Shown here in pieces: positions 8,104 to 17,590 of a DNA stretch of 64,000 bases; positions within the stretch are counted from its first letter, which is position 1, and each line of letters begins with the position of its first letter. A program made the translations under genes and the position numbers. The notes beneath the pieces are model-generated. The model made no database searches. It saw nothing but the letters and a program-made list of their open reading frames with translations, and was not told the DNA's origin. Source of the stretch: Streptomyces sp. S.PB5 (GTDB lineage: Bacteria; Actinomycetota; Actinomycetes; Streptomycetales; Streptomycetaceae); contig NZ_JAQMWP010000016.1 of assembly GCF_030403745.1 (NCBI RefSeq), positions 62,001 through 126,000 on the forward strand, written 5' to 3'.

Positions 8104-9546
8104 TCAAGGTGCGATGCCGACGCCCTCGAGACGGCTCCACGCCGCTTCCTGCGCGGCGGACATGGCGGGCCAGTGGAGGCCACCGGGCCGGGGGCGGACC
8201 CGGGTGGCGAACGGGCCGGGGCGGTAGGCCTGATCGTAGAAGCAGCCACCACCGTGCGTGGTGTCGAACGTGCTGCATGAACGCGCGATCGAGCTGGGGG
8301 TGGGCTTCCGGCCGGTGCGCGTCCAAGTGTCCAGGGCCGCCAGGGAGTTGGCGTACTCGGCGTCGCTGAGCGCGCTGTGGTCGCTCTCCCTTGTGAAGGT
8401 CTGGACGAGGTTCTCACTGCGGCCGGCGGCCTGGACCGTGGCGCGATAGGCGGCCTCGTGTTCGACGAAGACCTGCGGGTCGTCGATCGCGTGCAGCGTG
8501 AGGACCGGGAGTGCGATCCGTCCGGTGAGGTCGCTGTCGTAGGAGAGGTCGCGGCGCGCACCGGGGTCGGGCGAGAAGCGCTCCACACCGGCGTTGAGCG
8601 CCTTGTCGTCGTGCGAACCGTCGTAGCGGACGCCGCGGTTGCCGAACGGGTTACGGCCGTCGAGGCGGTTGGCCACGATGTCTCTTACGAGGAAGGCCGC
8701 GTACTGCATGTGCGTGGCCAGGGACTGTTCCGGGATGCGGGTGACGGCCAGGATGTCTTCGAGGTTGCGCTGTTGCTTCGCGGTCCGGTCGGCCGGGTCG
8801 GAGTCGATGCCGGTGCACTCCTGGAGTCGGCCGTGGACCTCCTCGGGTGTCATCGGGGAGTCCGCGGGCAGTCCTTGCCACAGCGGGTACCGGGGTTCGG
8901 TGGGGCGGGGCAGGTTACGGCAGTAGTACTGGTAGACCGTCCGCAGGTCCAGGCGGGTGTCGTAGCCGCGCGAGCCGCCGGCCAAAAAGCCGTTGGTCAG
9001 CAGGACTCCGTCGTACACGCCACGCTTGTCGCCGTACGTCTCGGTGACTTTGGCCGCGACATTGCCGCCCCAGGACTGGCCGTGCAGATAGGTGTGGTCG
9101 GGGCGGCCGAACCGGCCGACGAACAGGCGGCGTACGTTGTCCGTGTCGGCGGCGGCCATCCGGACCCCGTAACCGCCGCGCCGGTACGAGGAACCCGCCC
9201 AGGCGTAGCCCTCGTCGACCATCACCGCCCAGCGTTCCAGGTCCTCGGTGGTGGTGGACTCGTCGTAGGAGAAGTCGGGACCGCCGTGGGCGTGGACGAC
9301 GAGGGAGCCGTTCCAGTGCTTGGGGACGGCCATCGTGTAGTAGGCGCCGTTGGCGTCCCGGCCGGTGTAGCAGTCGGCCTTCTGCGCCAGACGGCCCGGG
9401 CAGGCGGCGGGGCGCGTGGCGTCGGCCGGGGCGGCGGGCGCACTGCCGAGCGTGCCCACGACCGCGGCCGCGAGCAGTGCCGTCGGCACGGTCCGGCGGC
9501 GGGCCCGAGGTCGCGGACCTGGTTCGGGCACGGCAGGTGTCTTCAA
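8104..9546 (-). CDS. Secreted alpha/beta hydrolase
   Basis: A 480-residue protein with a twin-arginine-like N-terminus ('RPRARRRTVPTALLAAAVVG') and an Ala-rich cleavage region, so it is likely exported. The mature part has an oxyanion stretch ('VVHAHGGPDFSYD'), nucleophile elbow GQSWGG, an acid in 'LHAIDDPQVFVEHE' and a late 'ESDHSALSD' histidine, all in the order of an alpha/beta hydrolase triad. TTG at 9546 is chosen because AAGGAG lies 7 bases before it. It follows the AtuA/DUF4387 genes and may release or process the substrate used by that block, but its ester or peptide substrate is unknown. Confidence 0.8.
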   Translation of the reverse strand: MKTPAVPEPGPRPRARRRTVPTALLAAAVVGTLGSAPAAPADATRPAACPGRLAQKADCYTGRDANGAYYTMAVPKHWNGSLVVHAHGGPDFSYDESTTTEDLERWAVMVDEGYAWAGSSYRRGGYGVRMAAADTDNVRRLFVGRFGRPDHTYLHGQSWGGNVAAKVTETYGDKRGVYDGVLLTNGFLAGGSRGYDTRLDLRTVYQYYCRNLPRPTEPRYPLWQGLPADSPMTPEEVHGRLQECTGIDSDPADRTAKQQRNLEDILAVTRIPEQSLATHMQYAAFLVRDIVANRLDGRNPFGNRGVRYDGSHDDKALNAGVERFSPDPGARRDLSYDSDLTGRIALPVLTLHAIDDPQVFVEHEAAYRATVQAAGRSENLVQTFTRESDHSALSDAEYANSLAALDTWTRTGRKPTPSSIARSCSTFDTTHGGGCFYDQAYRPGPFATRVRPRPGGLHWPAMSAAQEAAWSRLEGVGIAP

Positions 9547-9662
9547 GGAGCTGCTCCTTCAGGTACTTGGGTGAGCCGACATGTGAAGGACCGCGTCCCG
9601 CAGGTGCGTTCGGGGGCACCGGCGGGCGGGGTGTGACCGTCTTGGCGCGCGGGTGCCCGGGG

Positions 9663-9992
9663 TCAGGCGGTGGGCAACGGGAGCACTGCCAGCGGCACAT
9701 GGTGCTGACCGGAGTGGACGTCACGGTCGCGCAGTGACGCCTGGCTGACGGGGCGCGGGAAGGAGATCTTGACGACGTTCAGCGACGGGATGCGGAACAT
9801 CCGCACGTCGGCCTCGTCGAGTCGGTAGAGACGGGCGATGGTGCCCTCGTTGAGGTACGTCTCGTCGGCGGCGATGCGATAGCCGTCCGTGTCACGCAGG
9901 AACAGCTCCATGGTGACCCAGAACGGCCCGGCGTTCTTGGAGCGGACCTCGTACGCCAGGTCGCCCAGGGTGGTGGGGGCGGTCTCAGCCAT
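9663..9992 (-). CDS. DUF4387 protein, AtuA partner (copy A)
   Basis: A 109-residue protein. The core 'LAYEVRSKNAGPFWVTMELF' and 'FPRPVSQASLRDRDVHSGQH' closely parallels the second copy at 33271 ('SLVRSKNAGPFTLTFDFM', 'LPRPTVQGDLRDSDCYAGQQ'). DUF4387 corresponds to the small ferredoxin-fold domain found at the C-terminus of longer AtuA-type proteins; here it is a separate gene. Its ATG overlaps the end of the AtuA-like gene by 8 bases, so the two products probably form a complex. Reaction unknown. Confidence 0.85.
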   Translation of the reverse strand: MAETAPTTLGDLAYEVRSKNAGPFWVTMELFLRDTDGYRIAADETYLNEGTIARLYRLDEADVRMFRIPSLNVVKISFPRPVSQASLRDRDVHSGQHHVPLAVLPLPTA

Positions 9993-11370
9993 GGTGGGCG
10001 GGCTCCTCGATCTCGGTGCGGAACATGTCGGTGGGAGTGCGGGTGTCGACGACGTGGTGGAGCACGAACTCGTACGCCGGACCGCGCTCGACCTCGGCCG
10101 GTGAGGTGGCGAACGCCAGGCTCGGCAGGTAGTCCATGTCGGCCGTCGGCAGATGGAGCATCAAGGGGTTGGCTATCTTTGCGACGGCGGTCGCGGTGCT
10201 CTGGTCCGGCGCGCTGACGAGGAGCATGACCCCCACCTCGCGGGGCGGCCCCACTGCCGGTTCGAGGTCGCCGAGGATGGCGTTGTGCCCGTACAGGCGC
10301 AGGTCGAAGGCGTACTTGTCGTCGCCGAGGCCGATCGTCTGCTCCACCCGCTGCCTGATCATCGTCCGCATGAGGTCGGCCCAGTCGTCGATGTTCGCGA
10401 GGATGTGCGGGTCGCGGATCGCGCTGAACGACATGGTCTCGTAGCCGGTGATCCGGGCGCCTTCGAGCTTGATGGTGTGCTGGTCGGCGACATGGAACCG
10501 GGAACCCTCGACCCGCACCGTGCGCTCGTCCAGGGCGGTGTAGACGGCCTCACTGACGTCCAGGGTGCCGTCCGGCTCGCGCATCTGGAACGGGTCCACG
10601 GTCTCGTAGAGCATGTGGGCGGCGACCAGGATCGGTGTGCAGGCGACCGTCGGGTCGAGCGGCTCGATGGTGAAGCCGTGGGCGTCGATGGTGGCCAGGA
10701 CCCCGCCCGCGCGGGGATTGCTGGTGCACTGCCCGCCGCACTCGATGATCTTGGCGGCGTGCCAGGCCGGTCCGGCCGGCATTTGCTTCATCAGCGGATA
10801 GGCGGCGGCGATGGCGGTGTCCGTGGCGCGGCCGGCGAGCACGACCTGCGCACCTGCTTCGAGCGCGGCGACGATCGGCTCGTGCCCCATCGCGCCCACG
10901 ATGTGCGTGCAGCTCTCCAACGTCGCCGGCTCCAGTTCACCGAGCGGAGGCAGGGCATGGATCCGGCCCTCCTCCAGGCGCTCGAGAAGCTCGCCGGTCG
11001 ACTGCTCGCTGTAGATGCGCGCCACCCGCATCCGGAGTCCCTCGGCGGCCTGGATGTCGGCGACGATGCCGGCGACCCAGTCGACCCCGGAGTCGGTTCC
11101 GCTGGTGCCGCACGAGCCGACGATGAGGGGGATGCCGGCGCTTGCCGCCGCCTTGAGCAGGACGCGCAGGTCCCGGGCGACCGCCGCGCGGGTGGTCTTG
11201 GGCTGCGACGCGCCGAGGTAGTAGGGGCCGGAGTCGGTGCTGCCCGCGTCGACGGAGATGACGTCGGCTCCCAGCGCCAGACCTCGCTCGATCGTGGCCT
11301 CGGGAAAGCCGGCACCGAGCATGCCGGTCGGTGCCAGGACATTGACCTGGGTGACCCGTTCGTTTTCCAT
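9985..11370 (-). CDS. AtuA-like (DUF1446) protein, copy A
   Basis: A 461-residue cytoplasmic protein of the AtuA/DUF1446 family. The N-terminus 'VLAPTGMLGAGF' and 'ISVDAGSTDSGPYYLG' is followed by 'IVGSCGTSGTDSGVDWVAGIV' and 'VVLAGRATDTAIAAAYPL'. Family members occur in acyclic-terpene and other acid degradation clusters, with no reaction I can state with certainty. ATG 11370 has AGAGG just upstream. The DUF4387 domain that often completes this protein is encoded by the overlapping next gene. It shares the whole architecture with the copy at 31906. Context suggests catabolism of a hydroxy or polycarboxylic acid. Confidence 0.87.
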   Translation of the reverse strand: MENERVTQVNVLAPTGMLGAGFPEATIERGLALGADVISVDAGSTDSGPYYLGASQPKTTRAAVARDLRVLLKAAASAGIPLIVGSCGTSGTDSGVDWVAGIVADIQAAEGLRMRVARIYSEQSTGELLERLEEGRIHALPPLGELEPATLESCTHIVGAMGHEPIVAALEAGAQVVLAGRATDTAIAAAYPLMKQMPAGPAWHAAKIIECGGQCTSNPRAGGVLATIDAHGFTIEPLDPTVACTPILVAAHMLYETVDPFQMREPDGTLDVSEAVYTALDERTVRVEGSRFHVADQHTIKLEGARITGYETMSFSAIRDPHILANIDDWADLMRTMIRQRVEQTIGLGDDKYAFDLRLYGHNAILGDLEPAVGPPREVGVMLLVSAPDQSTATAVAKIANPLMLHLPTADMDYLPSLAFATSPAEVERGPAYEFVLHHVVDTRTPTDMFRTEIEEPAHHG

Positions 11371-11414
11371 GGTCCTCTTTCCTTTCGGTGGGCCGGGCGG
11401 GTGGCGAGCGGGTG

Positions 11415-12401
11415 TCACCCGTCGGCCCGGGCGGTGGGGGCGTGGTGCAGCAGGTGGGCGTTGACCGCGAACCGGGGGCGGCCCGCGAGGGCGGCCACCA
11501 CCTCGGCCGCACCTTCGCGGCCGGCGGCGGCACGGGCTTCGGCGGTCTGGCCCGCGAGGTGGGAGAAGACGACGATTCCCTCGACGTCCCGCAGTGGGCT
11601 GTCGGCCGGGAGCGGCTCCTCGCTCACCACGTCGAGCGCCGCCGCCGCGATCTCGCCGCTGCGTACGGCCTCGGCGAGCGCCTGTTCGTCGACGACGGCC
11701 CCCCGCGCGGTGTTGACCAGCACCGCCGTCGACTTCATCCGCCGGAAGGCGGAGGCGTCCAGGAGACCGCGTGTGCGGTCCGTCAGCGCGGTGTGCACCG
11801 ATACGTAGTCGGATGCGGCCAGCAGTTCGGGCAGCGCGACGAACCGCACCGACGGGTCCGGGCGTTGGTCCTCGGGCACCCCGGTCGTGCAGAGCACGTC
11901 CATGCCGAAGGCGCGCGCCAGCGGTACCACGGCGCGCGCTGCCGCCCCGTATCCGATCAGGCCGAGCGTGGAGCCCCGCAACTCGTGGCCGTGCTGCCTC
12001 GGCCAGCGGCCGGCTGCGACGCCCGCCGCGCTCTGCACCAGTCGCCGCGCGGCCGCCAGCAGCAGGCCGAGGGTGTACTCGGCCACGGCGTTCGCGTTGA
12101 TCCCCGGCAGGTTGCTCACCGTGATGCCGAGCCTGCCCGCGGCGTCGACGTCGATCGAGTCGTAGCCGACGCCGGTGCGCACGATGGCGCGCAGCCGGGG
12201 AGCTTCGGAGAGGACCTGGGCGGTCAGGGCGTCATGGCCGACGAGTGCCGCGTCGATCCCGTCGAGGGCGGCGACGAGCTGCTCGGGACCGCGTCGGCCG
12301 ACCAGCGGGGCATGGACCGTCGTGTGGCCGTGCGCCCGGAGATAGTGATCGGCCTCGTCGTCGGGCCGCAGATAGTCGGTGGTGATCAGGATGCGGGGCA
12401 C
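11415..12401 (-). CDS. D-isomer-specific 2-hydroxyacid dehydrogenase
   Basis: A 328-residue NAD-dependent oxidoreductase read from GTG 12401. The substrate domain motif 'LRAIVRTGVGYDSIDVDAA' is followed by the Rossmann motif GLIGYGAAA, 'VSVHTALTDRTRGLLDASAF', 'VLVNTARGAVVDEQAL' and 'ALDVVSEEP', with the catalytic Arg/Glu/His positions expected in phosphoglycerate-dehydrogenase-like enzymes; the terminal 'FSHLAGQT' carries the histidine. The cofactor motif GxGxxA is slightly unusual. It lies between the MFS carrier and the AtuA-like gene and probably interconverts a 2-oxoacid and a 2-hydroxyacid in that pathway. Confidence 0.9.
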   Translation of the reverse strand: MPRILITTDYLRPDDEADHYLRAHGHTTVHAPLVGRRGPEQLVAALDGIDAALVGHDALTAQVLSEAPRLRAIVRTGVGYDSIDVDAAGRLGITVSNLPGINANAVAEYTLGLLLAAARRLVQSAAGVAAGRWPRQHGHELRGSTLGLIGYGAAARAVVPLARAFGMDVLCTTGVPEDQRPDPSVRFVALPELLAASDYVSVHTALTDRTRGLLDASAFRRMKSTAVLVNTARGAVVDEQALAEAVRSGEIAAAALDVVSEEPLPADSPLRDVEGIVVFSHLAGQTAEARAAAGREGAAEVVAALAGRPRFAVNAHLLHHAPTARADG

Positions 12402-12463
12402 GGTTCCTCGTCTCTGGCCGCGTCGGGCGCTGGGCGCACGCCGCGCTGCGGGGGGTGGGCTGG

Positions 12464-13738
12464 TCACTTGGCGAGGGTCAGGCCGGTGCGCCGCTGGAGC
12501 ACCCTGATCCTGGCCACGACGATGATCGACAGCGTGGCGACCAGGGCGATGTCCATGAGCATCAGGGGCCAGCCGGTGATGTCGACCATGCCGCCGACCA
12601 CCGCCGGGCCCAGGAAGCCGCCGCCGGCCCAGCCGACGGTGTACAGGCCGGCGTAGGTCCCGAAGACCCGTGCCGAGGGGGCGAGGTTCCACAGGACGAC
12701 CACCGCGTTGACCAGGAAGCAGGTCGCGCCGGCCGCAGCGAGGCACAGGGCCGCGGTGGCCCCCATGGGGGTCTGGACGATCGTCCCCAGCACCATGGCG
12801 CCGGCGAAGACCGACATGCCCACGACCATGACCCGGAGTCGCCCGTACCGTTCGGCGAGGACGGCGGCCGGGTAGGCCGCCAGGATGAACGCGATGCCGC
12901 TGGGCAGGGTGAGACCGCCGGCGGCTCCGCGGGACATGTCCAGGGCTTCCATCCCGTACGGCGTGATCAACGACCGGGACGCGGCCCACGCGCTGCCGAA
13001 GAGGAGGATCGCGAGGAGCAGCAGCAGCCGGCTGCGGTCGGTGTCCTTGAGGATCTCGACGAAGGTGTCCCGGACCCGTGGTGCGGTGCGCTCGGGACCG
13101 TGTTCCTCATCGCTCTCGGCCACCGCTGCCCGGTAGGCCGGGGACCGGTTGTCGCGCACGGTGGCCGCGAGCACCCCGATCGAGATCAGCATGATGATCG
13201 CGGGGATCGCGAATGCGAGGCTCAGATGGTTGTCGACCAGGAAGATGCTGATGAGCGCGGCGACGATGGCCGTGATGCTGGAGGCGATCTTGACTGCGGC
13301 GTTGGCCCGGCTTCGCCGCTCGGGTGCGATGAAGTCCGGTACGAGCGCCTCGGCGATCGGCTTGAAGGTGTTGGCGACGAGCGCGTACGAGAACAGCACC
13401 ACGATCAGCAGCGGCAAGGATCCCGCACTGTGCGGGATGAGGATGAAGAGCGCGGCTGCGATCGGCATCCCCACCACCAGGTAGGGCATCCGCCGGCCCC
13501 AGGAGGTCCGCGTGCGGTCGGACCGGTTGCCGATCCACGGCTGGATGAAGATGCCGAGCAGGTTGTCCATGCCCATCAGCAGACCCACGACGGCCGTGCT
13601 GGTGAGATGCTCCCGCAGGAGCGGCGGAACCTGGGATTCGTAGAAGTTCCAGGTCGACTCCTGTGCGAAGACCGCGAGAGCGACCAGGAACGTGATGCGC
13701 CGGGTACGTGTGCGCTGCCCTACTGACACCGTCGTCAT
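12464..13738 (-). CDS. MFS transporter (copy A of the AtuA-linked carrier)
   Basis: A 424-residue protein with about 12 membrane helices. The N-terminal block 'VALAVFAQESTWNFYESQVP' and 'LLMGMDNLLGIFIQPWIGNRSD' is nearly the same as in the carrier at 30542 ('TLAVFAQESVWNFYDAQVP', 'IMGMDNVLGVLIQPWTGFLSD'). Both accompany AtuA/DUF4387 genes, so they probably import the same class of substrate. The arrangement resembles sugar/cation-symporter-like MFS proteins, but the ligand is unknown. Confidence 0.9.
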   Translation of the reverse strand: MTTVSVGQRTRTRRITFLVALAVFAQESTWNFYESQVPPLLREHLTSTAVVGLLMGMDNLLGIFIQPWIGNRSDRTRTSWGRRMPYLVVGMPIAAALFILIPHSAGSLPLLIVVLFSYALVANTFKPIAEALVPDFIAPERRSRANAAVKIASSITAIVAALISIFLVDNHLSLAFAIPAIIMLISIGVLAATVRDNRSPAYRAAVAESDEEHGPERTAPRVRDTFVEILKDTDRSRLLLLLAILLFGSAWAASRSLITPYGMEALDMSRGAAGGLTLPSGIAFILAAYPAAVLAERYGRLRVMVVGMSVFAGAMVLGTIVQTPMGATAALCLAAAGATCFLVNAVVVLWNLAPSARVFGTYAGLYTVGWAGGGFLGPAVVGGMVDITGWPLMLMDIALVATLSIIVVARIRVLQRRTGLTLAK

Positions 13739-13841
13739 AGGGTCGTCCCTTCACGCCGCCACCATGTCGGGCAGCTACTGGATGGTTTGTCGGTGTCGGC
13801 GTGCGGGGGAAGCCGTTCCCCCGGACCGGTCGCCGAACGGT

Positions 13842-15914
13842 TCAGTCCCGGTCGAGTTCGACCACGAGGGTCAGGTCGTCGGTGACCCGGATCCGGCACT
13901 CCGGTCCGAAGGAGCAGGACGATTCGCGTTCCTCGAGGATCGCCGGACCTGTCAGCTCGGTGCCCGGCGTGAGCTCGTAGCGGTTCCACACGGTGGTCTC
14001 GAGCGGCCCGTGTCCCGGGAAGTGGACCGGCCGGACACCGCGGCTCGCCTTGCCCCCTCCCGCGGGGGCGCCCTCCGTCGTCAGCTCATGACCGGGCAGT
14101 CGCATGGAAAGCCGCCAGTTCACGACTTCCACGGCCCCGTCGAGGGAGCGGCCGAACACGGTCCGATAGGTCGACTCGAAGGCGCTCCGGATGCGTCCGA
14201 GACCATCCGGGCCGAGGTCCTGCTCGGACACCTCGACCTCGATCTCGAAGCCCTGGCCGAGGTAACGCATGTCGGCCGAGCGGTGGACCCGGACCAGTTC
14301 CGGGTCGTCCGGCTGGAGCGTTTCGGTGGCCCGGGTCGTCATCTCGTCGTAGAGCGCGGCCACTTGGTCCCAGTCGACGTCGGCCAGGGGCGAGGGCAGA
14401 CTGCGGACCTCGTCGACCGTGGGAGCGGCGGCCAGGAGCCCGCAGGCGGACATCACACCGGCCCGCATCGGCACGATCACCTTGGGGATCTTCAGCGACT
14501 TGGCCAGCCCGTAGGCATGGGCGGGTCCCGCGCCGCCGAAGGCCAGCAGGGCGAAGTCGGCGGGGTCCTTGCCCTGTTCGGACAAGTGCATGCGGGCGGC
14601 GGCGGCCATGCTTTCGGTGACCACCTCGACGATCCCGGCGGCAGCGTCGGCGGTGTCGAGTCCCAGCGGACCCGCCACCTCACGCGTCAGCGCCTTGTGG
14701 GCCTCGCGGGTGCGCAGCCTCATCTCGCCGCCGAGGAAGGTGTCCGCGTCGAGACAGCCGAGCAGGAGGTCGGCGTCGGTCACGGTGGGCAGTTCGCCGC
14801 CACGACCGTAGGCGACGGGGCCGGGCACCGAACCGGCGCTGCGCGGTCCCACCTTGAGCAGCCCCAGCGCGTCGGGCGCCGCGATCGAGCCGCCTCCCGA
14901 ACCGATCTCGATCATGTCGACGACGGTCAGGCGCACCGGCAGCCCCGAGCCGGGCTTGAACTTGTCGACCCGCCCCGCCTCGAAGTCGTGCTTGAGCCCG
15001 GGCCTGCCCCCGTGGACCACGGCGATCTTCGCGGTGGTCCCGCCCATGTCGAAGGAGACGACGTCCTGCTCCCCCAGCGTCCGGGCGACTGCGGCAGCGG
15101 CGATGACACCGGCCGCGGGGCCCGACTCCAGCAGCCGTACGGGGAACCGCTTGGCGTCCTCGAGAGTCGTGACACCACCGCCGGAGAGCATGATGCGAAG
15201 GGGCGCGTCGATCCCCAGGGCGGTGAGGTCGTCGCGCAGGTCGTCGAGGTAGCGCGACATCAGGGGCTGCACATACGCGTTCAGGCAGGCGGTGCCGGCC
15301 CGCTCGTACTCGCCGATGACCGGGGCCACGGCGCTGGAGAGCGTGACGGGCAGGTCGGGATGGGCGCGCGCGACCAGGTCGCGTACCCGGTGCTCGTGTC
15401 CGGCATGGCGGTAGGAGTGCATGAGGGCCACGGCCAGGGCCTCGATGCCCTGGTCCACCAGTTCCCGCACCGCCGCGAGGGCGGCAGGCTCGTCGAGCGG
15501 TTCGAGTTCACCGCCGTCCGCGGCGATCCTGCCGGGCACCCCGCGGCGCAGATGGCGCGGCACCAGCGGCTGGGCGGGCCGGGCGAGCAGGTCGGTGGTG
15601 TCGAACCTCGTCTCCCGTCCCATTTCCAGACAGTCGCTGAACCCGCTGGTGGTCAGCAGACCGACGACCGCTCCGGTGCGTTCCAGCAGGGTGTTCGTCA
15701 CCAGCGTGGTGCCGTGCACGATGCCCGCGACGTCTGCGGGGGCCGTGGACGTCTCCTCCAGCAGGCGGGTGATCCCCGCGGTGATGGCCTCGTTGGGGGC
15801 ATGGGGTGTGGTGGGCAGCTTTCCGGGCCGGATCAGTTGCCGGTGCGGGTCGTGCAGCAGGAGATCGGTGAACGTTCCGCCGACGTCGACGCCGATCCTG
15901 ACCGTGCGGGTCAC
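13842..15914 (-). CDS. hyuA: Hydantoinase/oxoprolinase A subunit
   Basis: A 690-residue ATP-dependent enzyme subunit of the HyuA/oxoprolinase/acetone-carboxylase family. The N-terminal 'IGVDVGGTFTDLLLHD' and 'GIVHGTTLVTNTLLERTGA' segments are the family hallmark; 'VVSFDMGGTTAKIAVVHGG' and 'GSGGGSIAAPDALGLLKVGP' form the ATPase/metal region. It starts at GTG 15914, overlapping the HyuB stop by 4 bases, so the two subunits are made together. Family members hydrolyse or carboxylate amide or ketone bonds at the cost of ATP. Substrate not predictable. Confidence 0.92.
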   Translation of the reverse strand: MTRTVRIGVDVGGTFTDLLLHDPHRQLIRPGKLPTTPHAPNEAITAGITRLLEETSTAPADVAGIVHGTTLVTNTLLERTGAVVGLLTTSGFSDCLEMGRETRFDTTDLLARPAQPLVPRHLRRGVPGRIAADGGELEPLDEPAALAAVRELVDQGIEALAVALMHSYRHAGHEHRVRDLVARAHPDLPVTLSSAVAPVIGEYERAGTACLNAYVQPLMSRYLDDLRDDLTALGIDAPLRIMLSGGGVTTLEDAKRFPVRLLESGPAAGVIAAAAVARTLGEQDVVSFDMGGTTAKIAVVHGGRPGLKHDFEAGRVDKFKPGSGLPVRLTVVDMIEIGSGGGSIAAPDALGLLKVGPRSAGSVPGPVAYGRGGELPTVTDADLLLGCLDADTFLGGEMRLRTREAHKALTREVAGPLGLDTADAAAGIVEVVTESMAAAARMHLSEQGKDPADFALLAFGGAGPAHAYGLAKSLKIPKVIVPMRAGVMSACGLLAAAPTVDEVRSLPSPLADVDWDQVAALYDEMTTRATETLQPDDPELVRVHRSADMRYLGQGFEIEVEVSEQDLGPDGLGRIRSAFESTYRTVFGRSLDGAVEVVNWRLSMRLPGHELTTEGAPAGGGKASRGVRPVHFPGHGPLETTVWNRYELTPGTELTGPAILEERESSCSFGPECRIRVTDDLTLVVELDRD

Positions 15915-17590
15915 CGGCTCACCTCCTCATGTGCGCGTCCGGCCGCCGTCGGGGCCGTGTGCGGGTGCCGGCGACCGGCCGGGAGCGTGTAGCCGGCGAT
16001 CTCGTCGGCGACCAGGAGTTCGGGCTCGCGCTCCTCGGGACGGCCGAACCCGCCGCCGCCGGCGAAGGAGATGACCACCGATGCGCCGGGGGCCAGCTGC
16101 GAGATCGACTTCAGGGGGACACGCTCGCCGGAGTCCAGGACGACTTGTGCGGTGGCGCCGGGTTCGCCGCCGGCCAGTCCGAGTGCCGGGTGCCGTTCGC
16201 GGTCTCCGAGCAGCACCATCTGCACCGGTCGGCTCGTCGGGTTGCGGACCTCGATGGTCTGGCCGAGGCCGCCGCGGCGTCGGCCCCGTCCGCCCGATCC
16301 GGCACGCAACTCCTTGCGGAGGAAGTGCAGGGGCGAGGCGGCCTCCAGTGCCTCGATGCTGCCGCCGCCCGAGTTGGTCGGGAAGGCGGTGGCGGACAGC
16401 CCGTCCGACTCCTTGGACGCGCCCATGCCCGCGTTGGCGAAGAGCATCAGGCTGAAGGGCCGGCCGCTGTCGTCGACCCCGGCGAAGCGGACCCGCAGGG
16501 CGGGGGCGCCGCCGCTGTCGGCGATGACACGGTCGGGCAGCACCGGCGCCAGTGCCTGGTACACCGCGCAGGACAGGAGGTGCCCGGTGAGGTGCCGTGC
16601 GACGACGGGCGCGGGAAATCTCGGGTTGACGATCGTGCCCTGCGGAGCGGTGACCCGGATGGACCGGTAGGAGCCCCAGTTGGTCCGCGTGGACGGATCC
16701 AGCAGGATCTTCAGCGGATACATGGAGTAGGCGCGGGTGTAGTTCAGCGTCGAGTTCGTCGCGAAGGGCACCTGGGGGGAGCTGCCGGTGTAGTCGATCG
16801 CCACTTCCTCGCCGCGCACGGTCACCGCGCACTCGATGTGCGTGGGGTGGCCTTCGACGCCGTCCGCGTCCAGAGCGGCGCGGTAGACGCCGTCGGGCAG
16901 ATCGCGGACGCCCGCCCGCATCGCCGCGTCGGTCACCGCGTGGACCTGGGCAGCGAACGCCTCGAAGTCCCGCTCACGGAAGTCGTCGAGGAACTCCTTG
17001 GCACGTCGGCGGCACACGGCGTGTGCCGCGGCCTGCGCCTCCAGGTCGCCCCACACCTGGTCCGCCAGTCGTACGTTCGCCAGCAGCAGGTCCTTGATCC
17101 CCTGCTCGACGCGTCCGGCCCGGAACAGGCGCAGCGGGGGGATCAGGATCCCCTCGGACAGGAGCTCGGTCGCGCTCATCGAGGGTGTGCCGCCGATGTC
17201 CGGTGAGTGCGCCACGGTGCCCGCGAACGCGACGAGCCGTCCGCGGTGGAAGACCGGGGAGATCATGGCGATGTCGGGCAGGTGCCCGGTGGCGATCCAC
17301 GGGTCGTTGGTGATGACGCTGTCGCCGTCCCGCCACTCGTGCGCCGGGAACCGTTCGAGGACCAGGGCGGTCAGCGAGCTCATCAGGGCGGCGAAGGCGG
17401 GGATGCCGGCTCGTGACTCGGCCATGGTGCGGCCCGCGCGGTCCATCAGGACGACGGTGTAGTCGTTCGACTCCCGGATGATCGTGGAGAACGCCGTGCG
17501 CAGCATCGTGGAGGCCGCCTCGTCGGTGGCGGCGGCGAGCCGGTCCCAGCGCACTTCGAGGCCGACCGGATCGCAGACAGGTCTGGTCAT
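15911..17590 (-). CDS. hyuB: Hydantoinase/oxoprolinase B subunit
   Basis: A 559-residue HyuB subunit starting 'MTRPVCDPVGLEV' at 17590. It carries the family stretches 'STIIRESNDYTVVLMDRAGR', 'DPWIATGHLPDIAMISPVFH', 'IDYTGSSPQVPFATNSTLNY' and 'GGGSIEALEAASPLHFLRKE'. It overlaps the upstream dehydrogenase stop as ATGA and the downstream hyuA start as GTGA, so three genes are coupled. With HyuA it should form an ATP-dependent amidohydrolase or carboxylase. Confidence 0.92.
   Translation of the reverse strand: MTRPVCDPVGLEVRWDRLAAATDEAASTMLRTAFSTIIRESNDYTVVLMDRAGRTMAESRAGIPAFAALMSSLTALVLERFPAHEWRDGDSVITNDPWIATGHLPDIAMISPVFHRGRLVAFAGTVAHSPDIGGTPSMSATELLSEGILIPPLRLFRAGRVEQGIKDLLLANVRLADQVWGDLEAQAAAHAVCRRRAKEFLDDFRERDFEAFAAQVHAVTDAAMRAGVRDLPDGVYRAALDADGVEGHPTHIECAVTVRGEEVAIDYTGSSPQVPFATNSTLNYTRAYSMYPLKILLDPSTRTNWGSYRSIRVTAPQGTIVNPRFPAPVVARHLTGHLLSCAVYQALAPVLPDRVIADSGGAPALRVRFAGVDDSGRPFSLMLFANAGMGASKESDGLSATAFPTNSGGGSIEALEAASPLHFLRKELRAGSGGRGRRRGGLGQTIEVRNPTSRPVQMVLLGDRERHPALGLAGGEPGATAQVVLDSGERVPLKSISQLAPGASVVISFAGGGGFGRPEEREPELLVADEIAGYTLPAGRRHPHTAPTAAGRAHEEVSR

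Noticed and set aside
10153..11808. Long plus-strand frame opposite the AtuA-like gene
   Set aside because: Antisense shadow; no start signal, no domain.
13692..15992. 766-codon plus-strand frame opposite hyuA
   Set aside because: Shadow of the hydantoinase gene; long antisense frames are common in GC-rich DNA with biased third positions.
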